Shown here: in pieces, positions 35,100 to 44,619 of the stretch
How positions within the stretch are numbered: position 1 is the stretch's first letter
Layout of the letters: every line of letters begins with the position of its first letter
Source: Halohasta litchfieldiae
Lineage (GTDB): Archaea > Halobacteriota > Halobacteria > Halobacteriales > Haloferacaceae
Assembly (NCBI RefSeq): GCF_002788215.1
Contig: NZ_CP024845.1
Location: 2,418,001 to 2,482,000, forward strand
Reading direction: 5' to 3'
DNA length: 64,000 nucleotides
Notes under the pieces: model-generated
Database searches by the model: none
Told to the model about the DNA's origin: nothing
What the model saw: only the letters and a program-made list of their open reading frames with translations
Made by a program: the position numbers and the translations under genes

Positions 35100-36176
35100 C
35101 TACCGCGCCAGCGGCATCGCGTAGCTGGTCTCTTCGTCGATGACCAGCTCCCAAGTTCGCTTGCAGTCACAGTCGACCTGCTCGAAGACCGAGGGGTCCT
35201 GTCGTAGATCGAAGTCCTTGATTGCCTTCTGAACCTTGTCGTCGCACTCCCCGCAGTTGTGTGCGCCACGATCCGAGCCGTGGCCGACGGGATCGGAGAT
35301 GACGATGGCATCGATGTCGGCGGTCTGTTCGAGGACGTCGGCGACCGACCAGAGCCACGGCGGCCGGTAGCCGCCCTCGCGGAACAGTTCGTTGACCATC
35401 GTGAACTGCTGGACGTTACAGGGGTTCATCGACACCGTGTGACAGCCCTCGACGTCGGCACAGCGCCGAACTGACGCGAGCATGTCGTCCCGAGCCTCGC
35501 GCTCCGAGAGGAACGGTGGTTTCATCAGCAGATAGGCTTTGACTCCTGCGCCCGCTTCTTTCGCGGTCGCGCAGGCGTCTTCGAAATCGGAGAAATCGAA
35601 GTACTTGTTCACACAGTCGTGGCGAATCTTGTCGGTCGCGGTTTCGAGACCGACTGCGATGTCGACATCGAGTCCCTGCTCGGTGAAATCAGTGATTTTC
35701 CCGTGGTCGACGAAGTCCGGTAAGGACTCAAGAACGATCCGCTCGCGGTCACCGAACGTTTCGGCGATGGCCTGCCGGGTTTCGGCGGGCACTTCCCGTT
35801 CGTCGAGGAACGAACCGGAGGTGTAGATCTTGATCAGGTCGGCAGGTTCGTCGGCGTTGTCGGCCTCGTGGTCGAGACAGGCCTGGATCTGGTCCATCAG
35901 CGCCGAATGCTCGACAGTGCCGCCCTCGACGCTCTCGGCGACGTAGCCACACATCGTACAGCCACCCGCCCGCGCCCACCGACAGCCGCCGGTGTTGAGG
36001 ATGATCGTCAGCGAGTCGTAGACGCCGCTGGGGGTGTTGTCCTCGTCGAGCCAGACGCGGGTCGGCTCGTGTGGGTCGTAGTGTTTCTCCTTGAGACCGC
36101 GGATATCACGCATCACCGAATTGTGTGCGTCCATCCCGCGCCCGTCTTCGTACACTTCTGGGCTCGGCTTACTCAT
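35100..36176 (-). CDS. raSEA: Archaeosine synthase radical SAM subunit RaSEA
   Basis: A 358-residue radical SAM protein. The cluster cysteines are C65, C73 and C76 (C-x7-C-x2-C) in GGCRWARAGGCTMCGY, which is unusual spacing and the mark of the RaSEA/TIGR01210 group. The C-terminus has two further cysteine pairs (CGEC and CDC). RaSEA works with ArcS to turn preQ0-lysine-tRNA into archaeosine. The start ATG 36176 has a TATA box 25 bases before it; the frame further upstream is not protein-like. ArcS and TGT lie at 39294-41051 and 44620-46116 on the same strand. Confidence 0.9.
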   Translation of the reverse strand: MSKPSPEVYEDGRGMDAHNSVMRDIRGLKEKHYDPHEPTRVWLDEDNTPSGVYDSLTIILNTGGCRWARAGGCTMCGYVAESVEGGTVEHSALMDQIQACLDHEADNADEPADLIKIYTSGSFLDEREVPAETRQAIAETFGDRERIVLESLPDFVDHGKITDFTEQGLDVDIAVGLETATDKIRHDCVNKYFDFSDFEDACATAKEAGAGVKAYLLMKPPFLSEREARDDMLASVRRCADVEGCHTVSMNPCNVQQFTMVNELFREGGYRPPWLWSVADVLEQTADIDAIVISDPVGHGSDRGAHNCGECDDKVQKAIKDFDLRQDPSVFEQVDCDCKRTWELVIDEETSYAMPLAR

Positions 36177-36197
36177 TGGCAATGCTACTCGCGTGAA

Positions 36198-36205
36198 GGA
36201 TAAAA
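36198..36205 (-). promoter_or_regulatory. TATA box for the RaSEA gene
   Basis: On the minus strand TTTTATCC lies 22-29 bases before the ATG at 36176, fitting a leaderless transcript. Confidence 0.6.
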
Positions 36206-36287
36206 CCGCATCGCACCGCAGAACGGATGAGTGGAGGGCAACCGGTGCGAAGCGACAGCGGGGGGAGTGTGGAGACAGGTATGGAAA

Positions 36288-36353
36288 GCTGTCACCACTG
36301 AGACAGCGTGGTGGGGCTCTCTCAAGTAGTGACAGACGTGGTGGGGCTGTCAC
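36288..36353. repeat. Repeated hairpin module upstream of RaSEA
   Basis: The 12-mer CGTGGTGGGGCT occurs twice (36307-36318 and 36337-36348), 30 bases apart. Two inverted repeats frame them: GCTGTC/GACAGC (36288-36293, 36302-36307) and GTGACAG/CTGTCAC (36329-36335, 36347-36353). They could be RNA hairpins if transcription starts upstream near 36484, or protein sites. The rest of the 439-base gap 36177-36615 has no gene. Confidence 0.5.
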
Positions 36354-36482
36354 CAGTGTAGTGTGGGACTAACTGTGTCGACCGACCGACGGTTGCAGAC
36401 CGCCAGCGAGTGGGGCGCTGTCGGGTGCCACCGTCGGCTTTGACACATATCGGCTAAAGATTGGTATGTAAATAACACTTGT

Positions 36483-36531
36483 ACCTATCTGCATAGGTGC
36501 ACTGAAAATAAACTGCCTATGTGCATAGGCA
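36483..36531. promoter_or_regulatory. Paired palindromic operators, 32-bp centre spacing
   Basis: ACCTAT-CTGC-ATAGGT (36483-36498) and TGCCTAT-GTGC-ATAGGCA (36514-36531) share the core CCTAT-NTGC-ATAGG. Centres are 32 bp apart, about three helical turns. An AT-rich element (GTTTATTTTC on the minus strand, 36504-36513) lies between them like a promoter. A dimeric repressor on both sites would cover it. The regulated transcript may run toward RaSEA on the minus strand with a leader of about 300 bases. Confidence 0.6.
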
Positions 36532-36615
36532 AGCATCTTGAATTGTCGATTTACGGCGTTATGGAGTCATCGCCTCGGGTGTCGACTGAACCATACCGGT
36601 GGTCGACCGACGCGA

Positions 36616-38682
36616 TCAGGAGTAGACTGTCTGGTCCTGTTCGAACAGTTCCCGGAGCAGTTTGCGTTCGCCCGCGCGGAGATGTTGCAGGAACGTCGGT
36701 CCGGCGATCCCGAGCCGGTCGGCGATAGTTTCGCCGGTGTTGCTCCGTGGCCACGCAAAGAATCCGGCGTGGTAGGCCGCCTGCAGCGTCTCGTGTTGGC
36801 GGTCAGTCAGCGTCTCCTCAAGCTGCTCGCGGAACCCTTGTGGGGTGTCGACCGAGGAGTCGAGCTGTCGCTTGGCCCGTAGTTCGGCCCCCGCAAACGT
36901 CGACTCGAACAGTTCGGCCAGCGTCCGGACGTCGGTCGTATCCGGCACGGTCATCGACACCGTGCCGCGGCCCTCGGCTGCGCGGAACTCCGTGAGCGAG
37001 ACGCCCTGATCGGCGATACAGTTGATCACCGGACTCTCGTCGGTCGTGAGCGTGGCGACAAAACAGTCGTCGCGCTCGACCAACACGGTCGGCTGATCGA
37101 TCCCGATCCGGTCGGCGTACTCCAAGAACGCATCCGGCTCGGCCCCCTCAACCAGAACGAACTGACGAAGGCGGTCATCCGAGCGCGTACTGAGACTCTG
37201 GAGGGTGACCGTACAGTTGGCGGCCGTCGACAGTTGGATGAGATGCTCCTGCTCGCAGTCGATTTCGAACACGACCTCGGTGTCAGCGTCACCGACGAGC
37301 GCCCGGCGCTGTTCGGCCGTCCGAAGCGCGTAGCCAATCGTCTCGCCGAGTTCGGCCAGCACGTCCTGCTCTCGGTGGCCGACTGAGGTGCGCCCGGCCG
37401 CATACACGATCAGCACGTCATAGAGGATCTCGTTGTGGGTGATCGGAACGAGAACTGCCGTGCCGGCGTCGGGATCGGTGTCGGGGTCGGTCACGTATCT
37501 GAGACTCGCCTCGCCGATCTCGGTGGGTGGCGTCTCGACGGCCACCTGTCGGTGGTCGATCACGGTTTCGAGCGTCTCGACGCTGTAGCGGTCGACCAGC
37601 GAGACCGGCGAGTCGACGGTAACGTTGGCCCCCAACCCGGCCTTTGCTTGCGGGGTGAGTCGCTCGCTTTCGAGATCGTACTCGCCGATCCAGGCGTAGC
37701 TGTAGCGATCCTCGCCGACAAGCCGCTCGCAGACAAGGCGTTCGATCTCTCGCTGTGAACTCACGCTCGTAATCGCCCGGTTGACCGACCGAATCACCTC
37801 GTTGGTCTGTCTGAGCGAGGCCAGCTCGGTGCGCTGGCGTTCGAGTTCCCGCTTCCGCTCGTCGAGCAGGGCGGCCTGTTCGAGCCGGGTTAGCGCGCTT
37901 TCGGCGTTGGTCGCCACGATCAGAATGCCGTCGCGGAGATAGTCGACCGCGGCATCCCTCCCGGCGGTTCGACCCACCAACACGCCGTGGCTTCCCAGCG
38001 ACACCCAACAGCTCACCGTGTCGAGTTCGTCGACGGTTCCCGGCTCGACGACGACCGGTTCCTCGCTGTCGGTGGCCGTCGACACCGCCTCGGCAGTCGG
38101 GAGCTCGTTCAGAACGCTCGTGGAGAAACCGCTGTCGGCGACGACCAAATGACCATCAGGCGTCTCCTCGATGATCGCGGCATCCTCGAAGCCAAGCGTC
38201 TCACAGGTAAGATCGATAGCTGCCTCGTAGACCGCAGTGGGCGAGGTCGCCCGAATGAAACGGTTGGCGTCGGTCGCCAGAGCCTCGTTAGTTTTCTCCC
38301 GGCGCATCTGTTCGACCGCGTTTCGAATCCGGTTGGCCAACAGATCCGGCTGCTCGATTGCGGTCGACTTCTCCATATATTCGGTGGCACCCTTTCGGAG
38401 CGCCTCGCTTGCGATCTCACCGCCACCATGGCCCGTCAACAGCAAAATCGGGAGCTCCGGCCGCTGTTTGGAGGCTTCTGCCAGTAGCTCTATCCCGTCC
38501 ATTCCCGGCATCCGGTAGTCAGTAATCAGACAGTCGAGATCCTCATGGAGCTGATCGGCCACCTGCCGTGGCCGTGATTCGGTTTCGAACCGGAGCTCTG
38601 AGACCGCTTCACACCGATTGGTAATCACGTCCAGTGATTGCGGATCGTCGTCGACGTAGAGCACCCGGATCGACCGAGACAT
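36616..38682 (-). CDS. Receiver-GAF-Bat-type HTH transcription regulator
   Basis: A 688-residue protein. An N-terminal response-regulator receiver has Asp55 in DYRMPGMDG and a TGHGG segment. Two GAF-like sensor regions (about 140-280 and 290-450) follow, joined by a coiled coil. The bacterio-opsin activator domain (about 470-615) and an HTH_10 domain (about 630-682, LTDRQHETLQAAYHAGFF) end the protein. Bat relatives control bacteriorhodopsin and phototrophy genes, but many haloarchaeal paralogues have other targets. It is the nearest regulator to the operators at 36483-36531. Confidence 0.9.
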   Translation of the reverse strand: MSRSIRVLYVDDDPQSLDVITNRCEAVSELRFETESRPRQVADQLHEDLDCLITDYRMPGMDGIELLAEASKQRPELPILLLTGHGGGEIASEALRKGATEYMEKSTAIEQPDLLANRIRNAVEQMRREKTNEALATDANRFIRATSPTAVYEAAIDLTCETLGFEDAAIIEETPDGHLVVADSGFSTSVLNELPTAEAVSTATDSEEPVVVEPGTVDELDTVSCWVSLGSHGVLVGRTAGRDAAVDYLRDGILIVATNAESALTRLEQAALLDERKRELERQRTELASLRQTNEVIRSVNRAITSVSSQREIERLVCERLVGEDRYSYAWIGEYDLESERLTPQAKAGLGANVTVDSPVSLVDRYSVETLETVIDHRQVAVETPPTEIGEASLRYVTDPDTDPDAGTAVLVPITHNEILYDVLIVYAAGRTSVGHREQDVLAELGETIGYALRTAEQRRALVGDADTEVVFEIDCEQEHLIQLSTAANCTVTLQSLSTRSDDRLRQFVLVEGAEPDAFLEYADRIGIDQPTVLVERDDCFVATLTTDESPVINCIADQGVSLTEFRAAEGRGTVSMTVPDTTDVRTLAELFESTFAGAELRAKRQLDSSVDTPQGFREQLEETLTDRQHETLQAAYHAGFFAWPRSNTGETIADRLGIAGPTFLQHLRAGERKLLRELFEQDQTVYS

Positions 38683-38788
38683 TGGTTCCCGTTGGAGGCC
38701 CGTGATACTGAACGTTCTGTTTTTATTATGGGTAAATTCGTGAGAAAATAGAGTCGACAGATCGGAGATTCAGCTCAGTAGGAACTCC

Positions 38789-39232
38789 CTACTCGAGAAA
38801 CCGGTCGCTAACGTCCTCATCGGGGATCATACACTGGTCTTTCCGGCCGAACCAGTCATAGCGGTTGTCGGCGACGAAATCGTAGATGCGGTCACGGAGT
38901 CCGCGGGGGACCAGTCGACCGAGCGACAGCAGTCTGTAGATCCCGCCGAGCCGTTCGCCGACGCGGATCGCTGCATCCGATTTGGTGTAAGCCACCCCGT
39001 CTTCGACCAACACGACCGTTTCGAGATCCTCGGTTGACAGCCCGGCCTGTTCTTGAATCCGTGTGCCCAGCGTCGACTGAAGCGGTGCAAATCGGATCGT
39101 TCCCTCGGGATCACGCGGGATAATGAACTGAATTGCGCCGTTACAGAGGTTACAGACGCCATCGAACAGCAGCACGGGATGGGTGTCGCTCTCGGCGATA
39201 GCCGTCTCCTCGTTGGTGTCTCCGGAACTCAT
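38789..39232 (-). CDS. DCC-type thiol-disulfide oxidoreductase (DUF393)
   Basis: A protein of about 147 residues with the family motif DGVCNLC near the N-terminus, after an acidic tail. DCC proteins have a thioredoxin-like fold with the two cysteines as the redox pair. Later marks are IRFAPLQS and a C-terminal YDWFGRKDQC. Cellular partner unknown. ATG 39232 is chosen; 39244 would add four residues. Confidence 0.85.
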   Translation of the reverse strand: MSSGDTNEETAIAESDTHPVLLFDGVCNLCNGAIQFIIPRDPEGTIRFAPLQSTLGTRIQEQAGLSTEDLETVVLVEDGVAYTKSDAAIRVGERLGGIYRLLSLGRLVPRGLRDRIYDFVADNRYDWFGRKDQCMIPDEDVSDRFLE

Positions 39233-39293
39233 TGCTCGGTTCACTGGGTGTTCGGCGACGGGACCATATCAACCCTCGGGCAGAGCCGCCGTC

Positions 39294-41051
39294 TCATCGC
39301 TCTCTGACGTGCCGCACCGTGCTGGCGACACCCCGTGTCGACTCGACCATTTCGGGCCCGTTCATTTCGGCGCGACCGATGCCGAACGCTTTCGGTCCCC
39401 GAATCACGACCTCATCTCCCGGTCGGATCTCGTCGCTGGCGTCGACGACACCCGGCGCGAGCACGCTACCGTGGGGCACGAAGCCATCGATTTCGACAAC
39501 CTTGGTTGGGGCATCGCTGTCGACCCAGCGGTCGGCCCCGTCGAGGGTCATCGCAAGCATGCCGTACTGTGGGACCATCGTCGCCAACTGCTCGCCGTCG
39601 GTGTCCCGGACCTGTAGTTTGGGATAGCGACCTGTCGTCTTGATCTCTATATCGCCAAAGAGGTCGTCGCCCGCATCAGGCCCGAACTGGAAGTCGGCGA
39701 TTGCTTTGACCGTGTTGTGTTCCCGCTCCCGCTTGGCGTATTTGAGTTCGCCTTCGAGGGCGGCCGACAGATTCCCCAGCGAATCCGTCGACGTGGGATG
39801 GCCGTCGACCGTGTACTCGAAGTCGAGCGACGAGTCGGACTCGACGCGTTCGACGATGTCGCGGTAGCCGTGGTCGGGAACGTGGGCGATTACCCGCGAA
39901 TAGTCGTTTCGCTGGAGGTATTTATCGAGCACTGCAGCGACGAACTGCTTTTCGTCCTCGGACCACCGTCCTGTCACCACTGAATCGTAGTGCTGGGCCG
40001 GATAGGTCAATTCGAGTTCCTGTGGCACCACGCCAATCGGCGAGGTCATCGAGACGGTGTGGCCCCGGAAGGCGATCATATCGTGGAACCGACTGTGGCT
40101 CTTGGATTCGCTGTACGGCTTCCGGGCCGAACAGGGCACGAGGACGAGCGGGTTGTCGAACCGGTTGCGGTACCGACTGGTCACCCGGTCGGCAAACCGC
40201 TGGATTTCGACTCTGCGGAGCGAGTCGCTGGTCGCGGCGGCGAGTTCGTTATTTCGAACGACTGGGGTTTGGGTTTCGAGATAGCTGTACTGACTGTCGA
40301 ACTCCCGGAACGCCGCCGTGAGCCAGTTTTCGTGGCGAGCTTGGCCTTCGATGTAGTCGCGTAGTCGACCGGCTCGAATCCGCTCTCTGACGCGCCGGAG
40401 TTCGGCGCGGAGCGCGTTGACGTTGTGGTCGATACAATCTTGCTGGGTGAACTCCTCGCGTGGCCCCTGACAGGCCGGACAGGCACACGGCAGCTCGTCG
40501 AGGTCTTCGAGGAATGCCTCGCCGTCGTTTGTGAGATACATTCCTTGACTCCCCTTGACTTTCGCCAGTTTCGCGTCGACACCATCCACGCCCGCATAGA
40601 CCAGCGTGGCGACGTTGACCGGTGTGGCAACACCCGAAAGAACGAGTGCGGTGTCGGCCGGAAGCGCCTCTTTGGTGCGGATGATCGCGTCCTTCAGTCC
40701 TTCGCCGTGACCCACAAATCCGGAGGCGTCGCTCAGAATGGCGGCATCGGTGCCGAGATCACGGGGTGACTCCGAGGAGATCACCGACGCCGATGGAAAG
40801 TCGACATCGATTGCGTCCGTGGTAAATGCCTCGCGGACCTCCTCTCGCGTACCAGCAGGCAACGAACGGTGGGGGAGAATCGTCAGTTGGTCGTCGTCGC
40901 CCTCCGGAACTGGCTGCTCGGCCGTCCAGTGGCTCCCGCTGTCGACGAGGACATCGTCGAGCAGTGCCGGGGTGTCGACCGGCGTCGAAAGTCGGATCTC
41001 GCCGAGACGGGCCGCCCCATCGCGGTCGAGAACCTCGAAATACGTAGTCAT
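39294..41051 (-). CDS. arcS: Archaeosine synthase subunit alpha ArcS
   Basis: A 585-residue paralogue of TGT that adds lysine to preQ0 in tRNA position 15 before RaSEA finishes archaeosine. The degenerate TGT domain covers residues 1-290, with zinc ligands CACPAC (189-194). The ArcS-specific motif PCSARKPYS is at 306-314. A C-terminal PUA RNA-binding domain lies at about 505-585 (VVEIDGFVPHGSVLAPGV, GDEVVIRGPKAFGIG). The true TGT catalytic aspartate motif is missing, as expected for ArcS. Confidence 0.93.
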   Translation of the reverse strand: MTTYFEVLDRDGAARLGEIRLSTPVDTPALLDDVLVDSGSHWTAEQPVPEGDDDQLTILPHRSLPAGTREEVREAFTTDAIDVDFPSASVISSESPRDLGTDAAILSDASGFVGHGEGLKDAIIRTKEALPADTALVLSGVATPVNVATLVYAGVDGVDAKLAKVKGSQGMYLTNDGEAFLEDLDELPCACPACQGPREEFTQQDCIDHNVNALRAELRRVRERIRAGRLRDYIEGQARHENWLTAAFREFDSQYSYLETQTPVVRNNELAAATSDSLRRVEIQRFADRVTSRYRNRFDNPLVLVPCSARKPYSESKSHSRFHDMIAFRGHTVSMTSPIGVVPQELELTYPAQHYDSVVTGRWSEDEKQFVAAVLDKYLQRNDYSRVIAHVPDHGYRDIVERVESDSSLDFEYTVDGHPTSTDSLGNLSAALEGELKYAKREREHNTVKAIADFQFGPDAGDDLFGDIEIKTTGRYPKLQVRDTDGEQLATMVPQYGMLAMTLDGADRWVDSDAPTKVVEIDGFVPHGSVLAPGVVDASDEIRPGDEVVIRGPKAFGIGRAEMNGPEMVESTRGVASTVRHVRER

Positions 41052-41133
41052 ACCAATGCTGGGCAGTCGAGGGTGAACTATCTTGCTTTTCGCCGACCCC
41101 GAGGTTTTTCGATCCCCCCGTCGACCTCACTGT

Positions 41134-41592
41134 ATGGACCCAACTGGCGCATGGGACCGCGCCGAAACCGAGGCGTTTCTCGAACGCGAGACGATCCCAA
41201 TTCGGCTTTCTTGCCGTACGAAGGGTGACGATCTGTGGATGCTCTCGCTGTGGTATCGCTACCGCGACGGCGCGCTGTGGTGTGCAACCAGCGCCGAGGC
41301 CGACGTCGTCGACTACCTCTCGCACGACGACCGGGTGGCCTTCGAAATATCGACCAACGAACCGCCATACAAAGGTGTTCGGGGCAACGGGACGGCAAGC
41401 GTCGACTCTGACCCTGATAAAGACCTTTTAAAAACACTGCTCGAACGCTATCTCGGCGGAACTGATTCGCCGCTGGCCAAGCGACTGCTGTCGCCCGACC
41501 GTGACGAAGTGCGAATTCGGATCGATCCCGACCGCGTGTATACGTGGGATTTCAGCCACCGCATGGCCGGATCGGTTCCTGAAAGGGAGTAA
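41134..41592 (+). CDS. Pyridoxamine 5'-phosphate oxidase-like flavin-binding protein
   Basis: A 152-residue split-barrel protein with the order LSCRTKGDDLWMLSLWYRY, ALWCATSAEADVVDYLSHDDRVAFEIS and a C-terminal VYTWDF that fits the PNPOx-like family. Members bind FMN, F420 or heme. The ATG at 41134 is used, since the upstream part of the frame overlaps the ArcS promoter region. Role unknown. The ABC exporter follows on the same strand after 74 bases. Confidence 0.82.
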   Translation: MDPTGAWDRAETEAFLERETIPIRLSCRTKGDDLWMLSLWYRYRDGALWCATSAEADVVDYLSHDDRVAFEISTNEPPYKGVRGNGTASVDSDPDKDLLKTLLERYLGGTDSPLAKRLLSPDRDEVRIRIDPDRVYTWDFSHRMAGSVPERE

Positions 41593-41666
41593 GCCCAAGC
41601 TGGCCTCCAGACGGTCACTGTCTCCGGAACGCCAGTGTTACACCGGGGTGGCCACTACCGCGAGAT

Positions 41667-43559
41667 ATGGCTGACGAACACGGTGGGTTCGAAGACATTC
41701 GAGGGAACGTCGACGGACACCCGATGGTCAGTCTCGTTCGGTACGCATTCCGCTACTGGCCACGGTTGCTGACCGGCGTCACCACCGCTGTCATCACACG
41801 ATTTGCGCGACTGATGCCCGCGTTGATCGTCGCGGCAGCCATCGACCGAGTGGTCCTCAATGAGGGCGACCCCGGACTGCTGACCGATGTCGGCCTGCTT
41901 CCGACCGGTGACATCGTCGGCGAGGCAGCCCGACTGGCGTTCCTCCAGCGGCTCGTCGTTATCGCCGCTATCGCATATCTGATTCGCTCTGTGACCCGGT
42001 TTGCCTCACGGTATCTCCTGCAGTCGATGGCCCAAAAAGTCCAGCGCGACCTCCGAAACGATGCCTACGACCACCTCCAGCAGCTCTCGATGAAGTTTTT
42101 CGTCGACCATCAGACCGGCGGGATGCTGTCTATTCTCAACAGCGATATCAACCGCCTCGAACGCTTTTTAAATAGTGAGTTTCGCCAACTCATCAGGGTC
42201 GTCGCAACGGTGACCGGAATTACGATCATTCTGTGGAGAGTTTCGCCAAAGCTTGCAGCAATTGCCCTGTTTCCGGTGCCGATCATTGGGTTGGCCAGCG
42301 CGGGATTCCTCACGTGGATCGAACCCCGATACAAATCTATTCGGGAGACCGTTTCACGATTGAATTCGAGATTGGAAAACAACATCGCGGGCGTCGACGT
42401 CATCAAATCCTTTGACCGCTACCGGTTCGAACACGACCGGGTGGCAACTCAAAGCGAACGCTACCACGACGAACAGATCAAGGCGCTTCGGCTCCGGCGC
42501 GGCTTTTTTGCGGCACTCCGACTGATGACCGGGGTCGCCTTCGTTGCAATCCTCTACATCGGCGGCCGAGACATCATCCTGCTCGGTGACGCTGGCGCGC
42601 TGTCGACCGGTTCGTTCGCGCTGTTCTTCCTCTATCTCCGGCGGCTCTACTCGCCGATGCGGCGGATCGGTCGGTCGGCCAACCGCTACCAGCAGGCCAA
42701 ATCCAGCGCCGAACGCGTCTTCGGTCTGCTCGGGCAGACGTCGACAATTTCCGACCCCGATGATCCGTACCTGCCCGAGACCATCGCGGGCGATATCGAG
42801 TTCGACGATGTGACGTTCTCGTATGGCGACCGCGAACCCGTGATCTCCAACGTCTCGCTGGATATCGAGGCCGGAGAGACGATTGGCCTCGCTGGCGAGA
42901 CCGGCGCGGGGAAATCAACGCTCACTCGGCTTGTTCCCCGGTTCTACGATGTCGACTCCGGCGCGGTGCGAGTCGACGATGTCGACGTCCGGGAGTATGC
43001 CCGACAGAGCCTCCGGAGCGGGGTCGCCATCGTCGGCCAGTCGCCGTATCTGTTCTCGGGGACGGTTGCCGAAAACATCGCTTACGGCGACCGCGAGGTG
43101 CTCGATAGGCTCCGCAACGGTGAAGACGTGCCCGAGGCAGTCGTCGACGCAGCCGACGCCGCCGAGGCCGACCGGTTCATCGATGACCTCCCCAAAGGGT
43201 ACCGAACCGAGATCGGCGAACGCGGCGTGAAGCTTTCGGGCGGCCAACGCCAGCGACTTGCCATCGCGCGGGCGATTCTCAACGATCCCGCGATCATCAT
43301 TCTCGACGAGGCCACGAGCGACGTCGACACCGAGACGGAAAAACACATCCAGGAGAGCCTCACTCGCCTCATTGCTGACCGAACTGCGCTGGTGATCGCC
43401 CACCGGCTGTCGACGATCCGCGATTCGGATCGGATCGTCGTCATGGACGACGGCGAGGTTATCGAACAGGGAACCCACGACGAACTGGTCGGGAGTTCGG
43501 GAGCCTACGCCGATCTCTGGGGCGCGCAGGTCGACGACGAGCCAGCTCTTGTCGACTAA
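41667..43559 (+). CDS. ABC exporter, fused permease and ATPase
   Basis: A 630-residue half-transporter of the MsbA/lipid-and-drug exporter type. Six membrane helices lie in residues about 30-350, including an extended loop after helix 1. The ATPase has Walker A GETGAGKST, Q-loop QSPYLF, signature LSGGQRQR, Walker B IIILDEATSD and the H-loop AHRLSTI. It would act as a dimer in the membrane. The substrate is unknown. It is convergent with the lipase-like gene at 43569. Confidence 0.93.
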   Translation: MADEHGGFEDIRGNVDGHPMVSLVRYAFRYWPRLLTGVTTAVITRFARLMPALIVAAAIDRVVLNEGDPGLLTDVGLLPTGDIVGEAARLAFLQRLVVIAAIAYLIRSVTRFASRYLLQSMAQKVQRDLRNDAYDHLQQLSMKFFVDHQTGGMLSILNSDINRLERFLNSEFRQLIRVVATVTGITIILWRVSPKLAAIALFPVPIIGLASAGFLTWIEPRYKSIRETVSRLNSRLENNIAGVDVIKSFDRYRFEHDRVATQSERYHDEQIKALRLRRGFFAALRLMTGVAFVAILYIGGRDIILLGDAGALSTGSFALFFLYLRRLYSPMRRIGRSANRYQQAKSSAERVFGLLGQTSTISDPDDPYLPETIAGDIEFDDVTFSYGDREPVISNVSLDIEAGETIGLAGETGAGKSTLTRLVPRFYDVDSGAVRVDDVDVREYARQSLRSGVAIVGQSPYLFSGTVAENIAYGDREVLDRLRNGEDVPEAVVDAADAAEADRFIDDLPKGYRTEIGERGVKLSGGQRQRLAIARAILNDPAIIILDEATSDVDTETEKHIQESLTRLIADRTALVIAHRLSTIRDSDRIVVMDDGEVIEQGTHDELVGSSGAYADLWGAQVDDEPALVD

Positions 43560-43568
43560 CTGCTCGCA

Positions 43569-44438
43569 TTAGGCCCCACACGCATCGGGAGTGACCCACG
43601 AAAATATCCGTTCGACAGCCGCAGCGGAGTCTCTGACTCCGTTGTGGTCTGTTGGAAGAACAACGTTTTCGACCGCGCCATCAAGCCGTGGACTCGCCTG
43701 ATCGACCCAAAACAGCGAATCGTACCGGCCACGGATCGTGTAGTAATCGATCTCTCCGGGCGTCTCGTTGTCGTTGAGTTCCGAGAGTGGATGGTTGGTG
43801 TAGCGGTCGTAGTCGTCTCTGAGAAAGCCGCTCACCTGAAACGGGCCACTGTCGAGTCCGGACTTACAGCAGAGTGTGGCCCACGAGACGCCGTGATTGG
43901 CCCCAGCCAACCCGACGAACGTCTCGACCCAGTCGTAGCGGTCACGCTCGGAGAGCCAGTAGCGGACGCCGGTCACGCCGAGACTGTGGGCAACCACCAT
44001 TACCGATTCTGCACCGGTGTCCGAGCGGAGTTCAGCGACGAACTCGTCGAGTTGGGCTGCCATCTCCGCGTGGGTTGGCGTCGACTCGGCAAACGTAATC
44101 GCCCACAGATCGTCTCCTCGATAGCCCGCCTCTATGAACTGCTCGCAGGTCTCGGTCCAGTCCGAGGCATCGCACTGATTGCCATGAACGAAGACAACGG
44201 GAACCTGTGTCGTTCCGGGGGCCGTCCCGAACCACTCGTGGCCGCCCCAGCCGCCATACTGCCCGGCTGTCTCCCACGGCAGTTGTGCATCGTCGACCCG
44301 ATCTGACGGGTGGTCGGAGCGACGGTCCGTACTCTCAGTGTCGCTAAAACAGAGATCGAACATCGCCTGTTGATACCGAGCCGACTGAGAGATCCCGAGA
44401 CTGAACACGTGTTCGCATGCGGGAATGTAGGGATACAT
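43569..44438 (-). CDS. Lipase-like alpha/beta hydrolase
   Basis: A 289-residue protein with FVHGNQCDASDW as the oxyanion loop, AHSLG as nucleophile elbow, and a late Asp in WVDQASPRLDG and His in PTDHNGV. It resembles class 2 lipases and related esterases. There is no clear signal peptide, but a short N-terminal stretch could be one; an internal ATG at 44363 is an alternative start. A palindrome CTGTA-CTA-TACAG (44549-44561) lies 111 bases upstream. Confidence 0.8.
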   Translation of the reverse strand: MYPYIPACEHVFSLGISQSARYQQAMFDLCFSDTESTDRRSDHPSDRVDDAQLPWETAGQYGGWGGHEWFGTAPGTTQVPVVFVHGNQCDASDWTETCEQFIEAGYRGDDLWAITFAESTPTHAEMAAQLDEFVAELRSDTGAESVMVVAHSLGVTGVRYWLSERDRYDWVETFVGLAGANHGVSWATLCCKSGLDSGPFQVSGFLRDDYDRYTNHPLSELNDNETPGEIDYYTIRGRYDSLFWVDQASPRLDGAVENVVLPTDHNGVRDSAAAVERIFSWVTPDACGA

Positions 44439-44619
44439 GAGTTGTACAGATCATGATACGGCGAGCCGACTATATCCTTTTTGCACAGTGACTACAGTCC
44501 CACAAATAACTGAAAAACCACCAAAATCTATTATGTATTCTGTCCGAACTGTACTATACAGCGCCGTCGACTGTCGTCTTGATTCGACCCACAAACGGAT
44601 GAATCAGACCCCCGTTTGC

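Noticed and set aside
36538-36882. Plus-strand frame downstream of the palindromes
   Set aside because: It overlaps the Bat-like regulator gene antisense, with no protein-like features.
39294-41051. Second active TGT enzyme
   Set aside because: The catalytic TDSGSFQ motif is lacking and the PCSARKPYS motif of ArcS is present.
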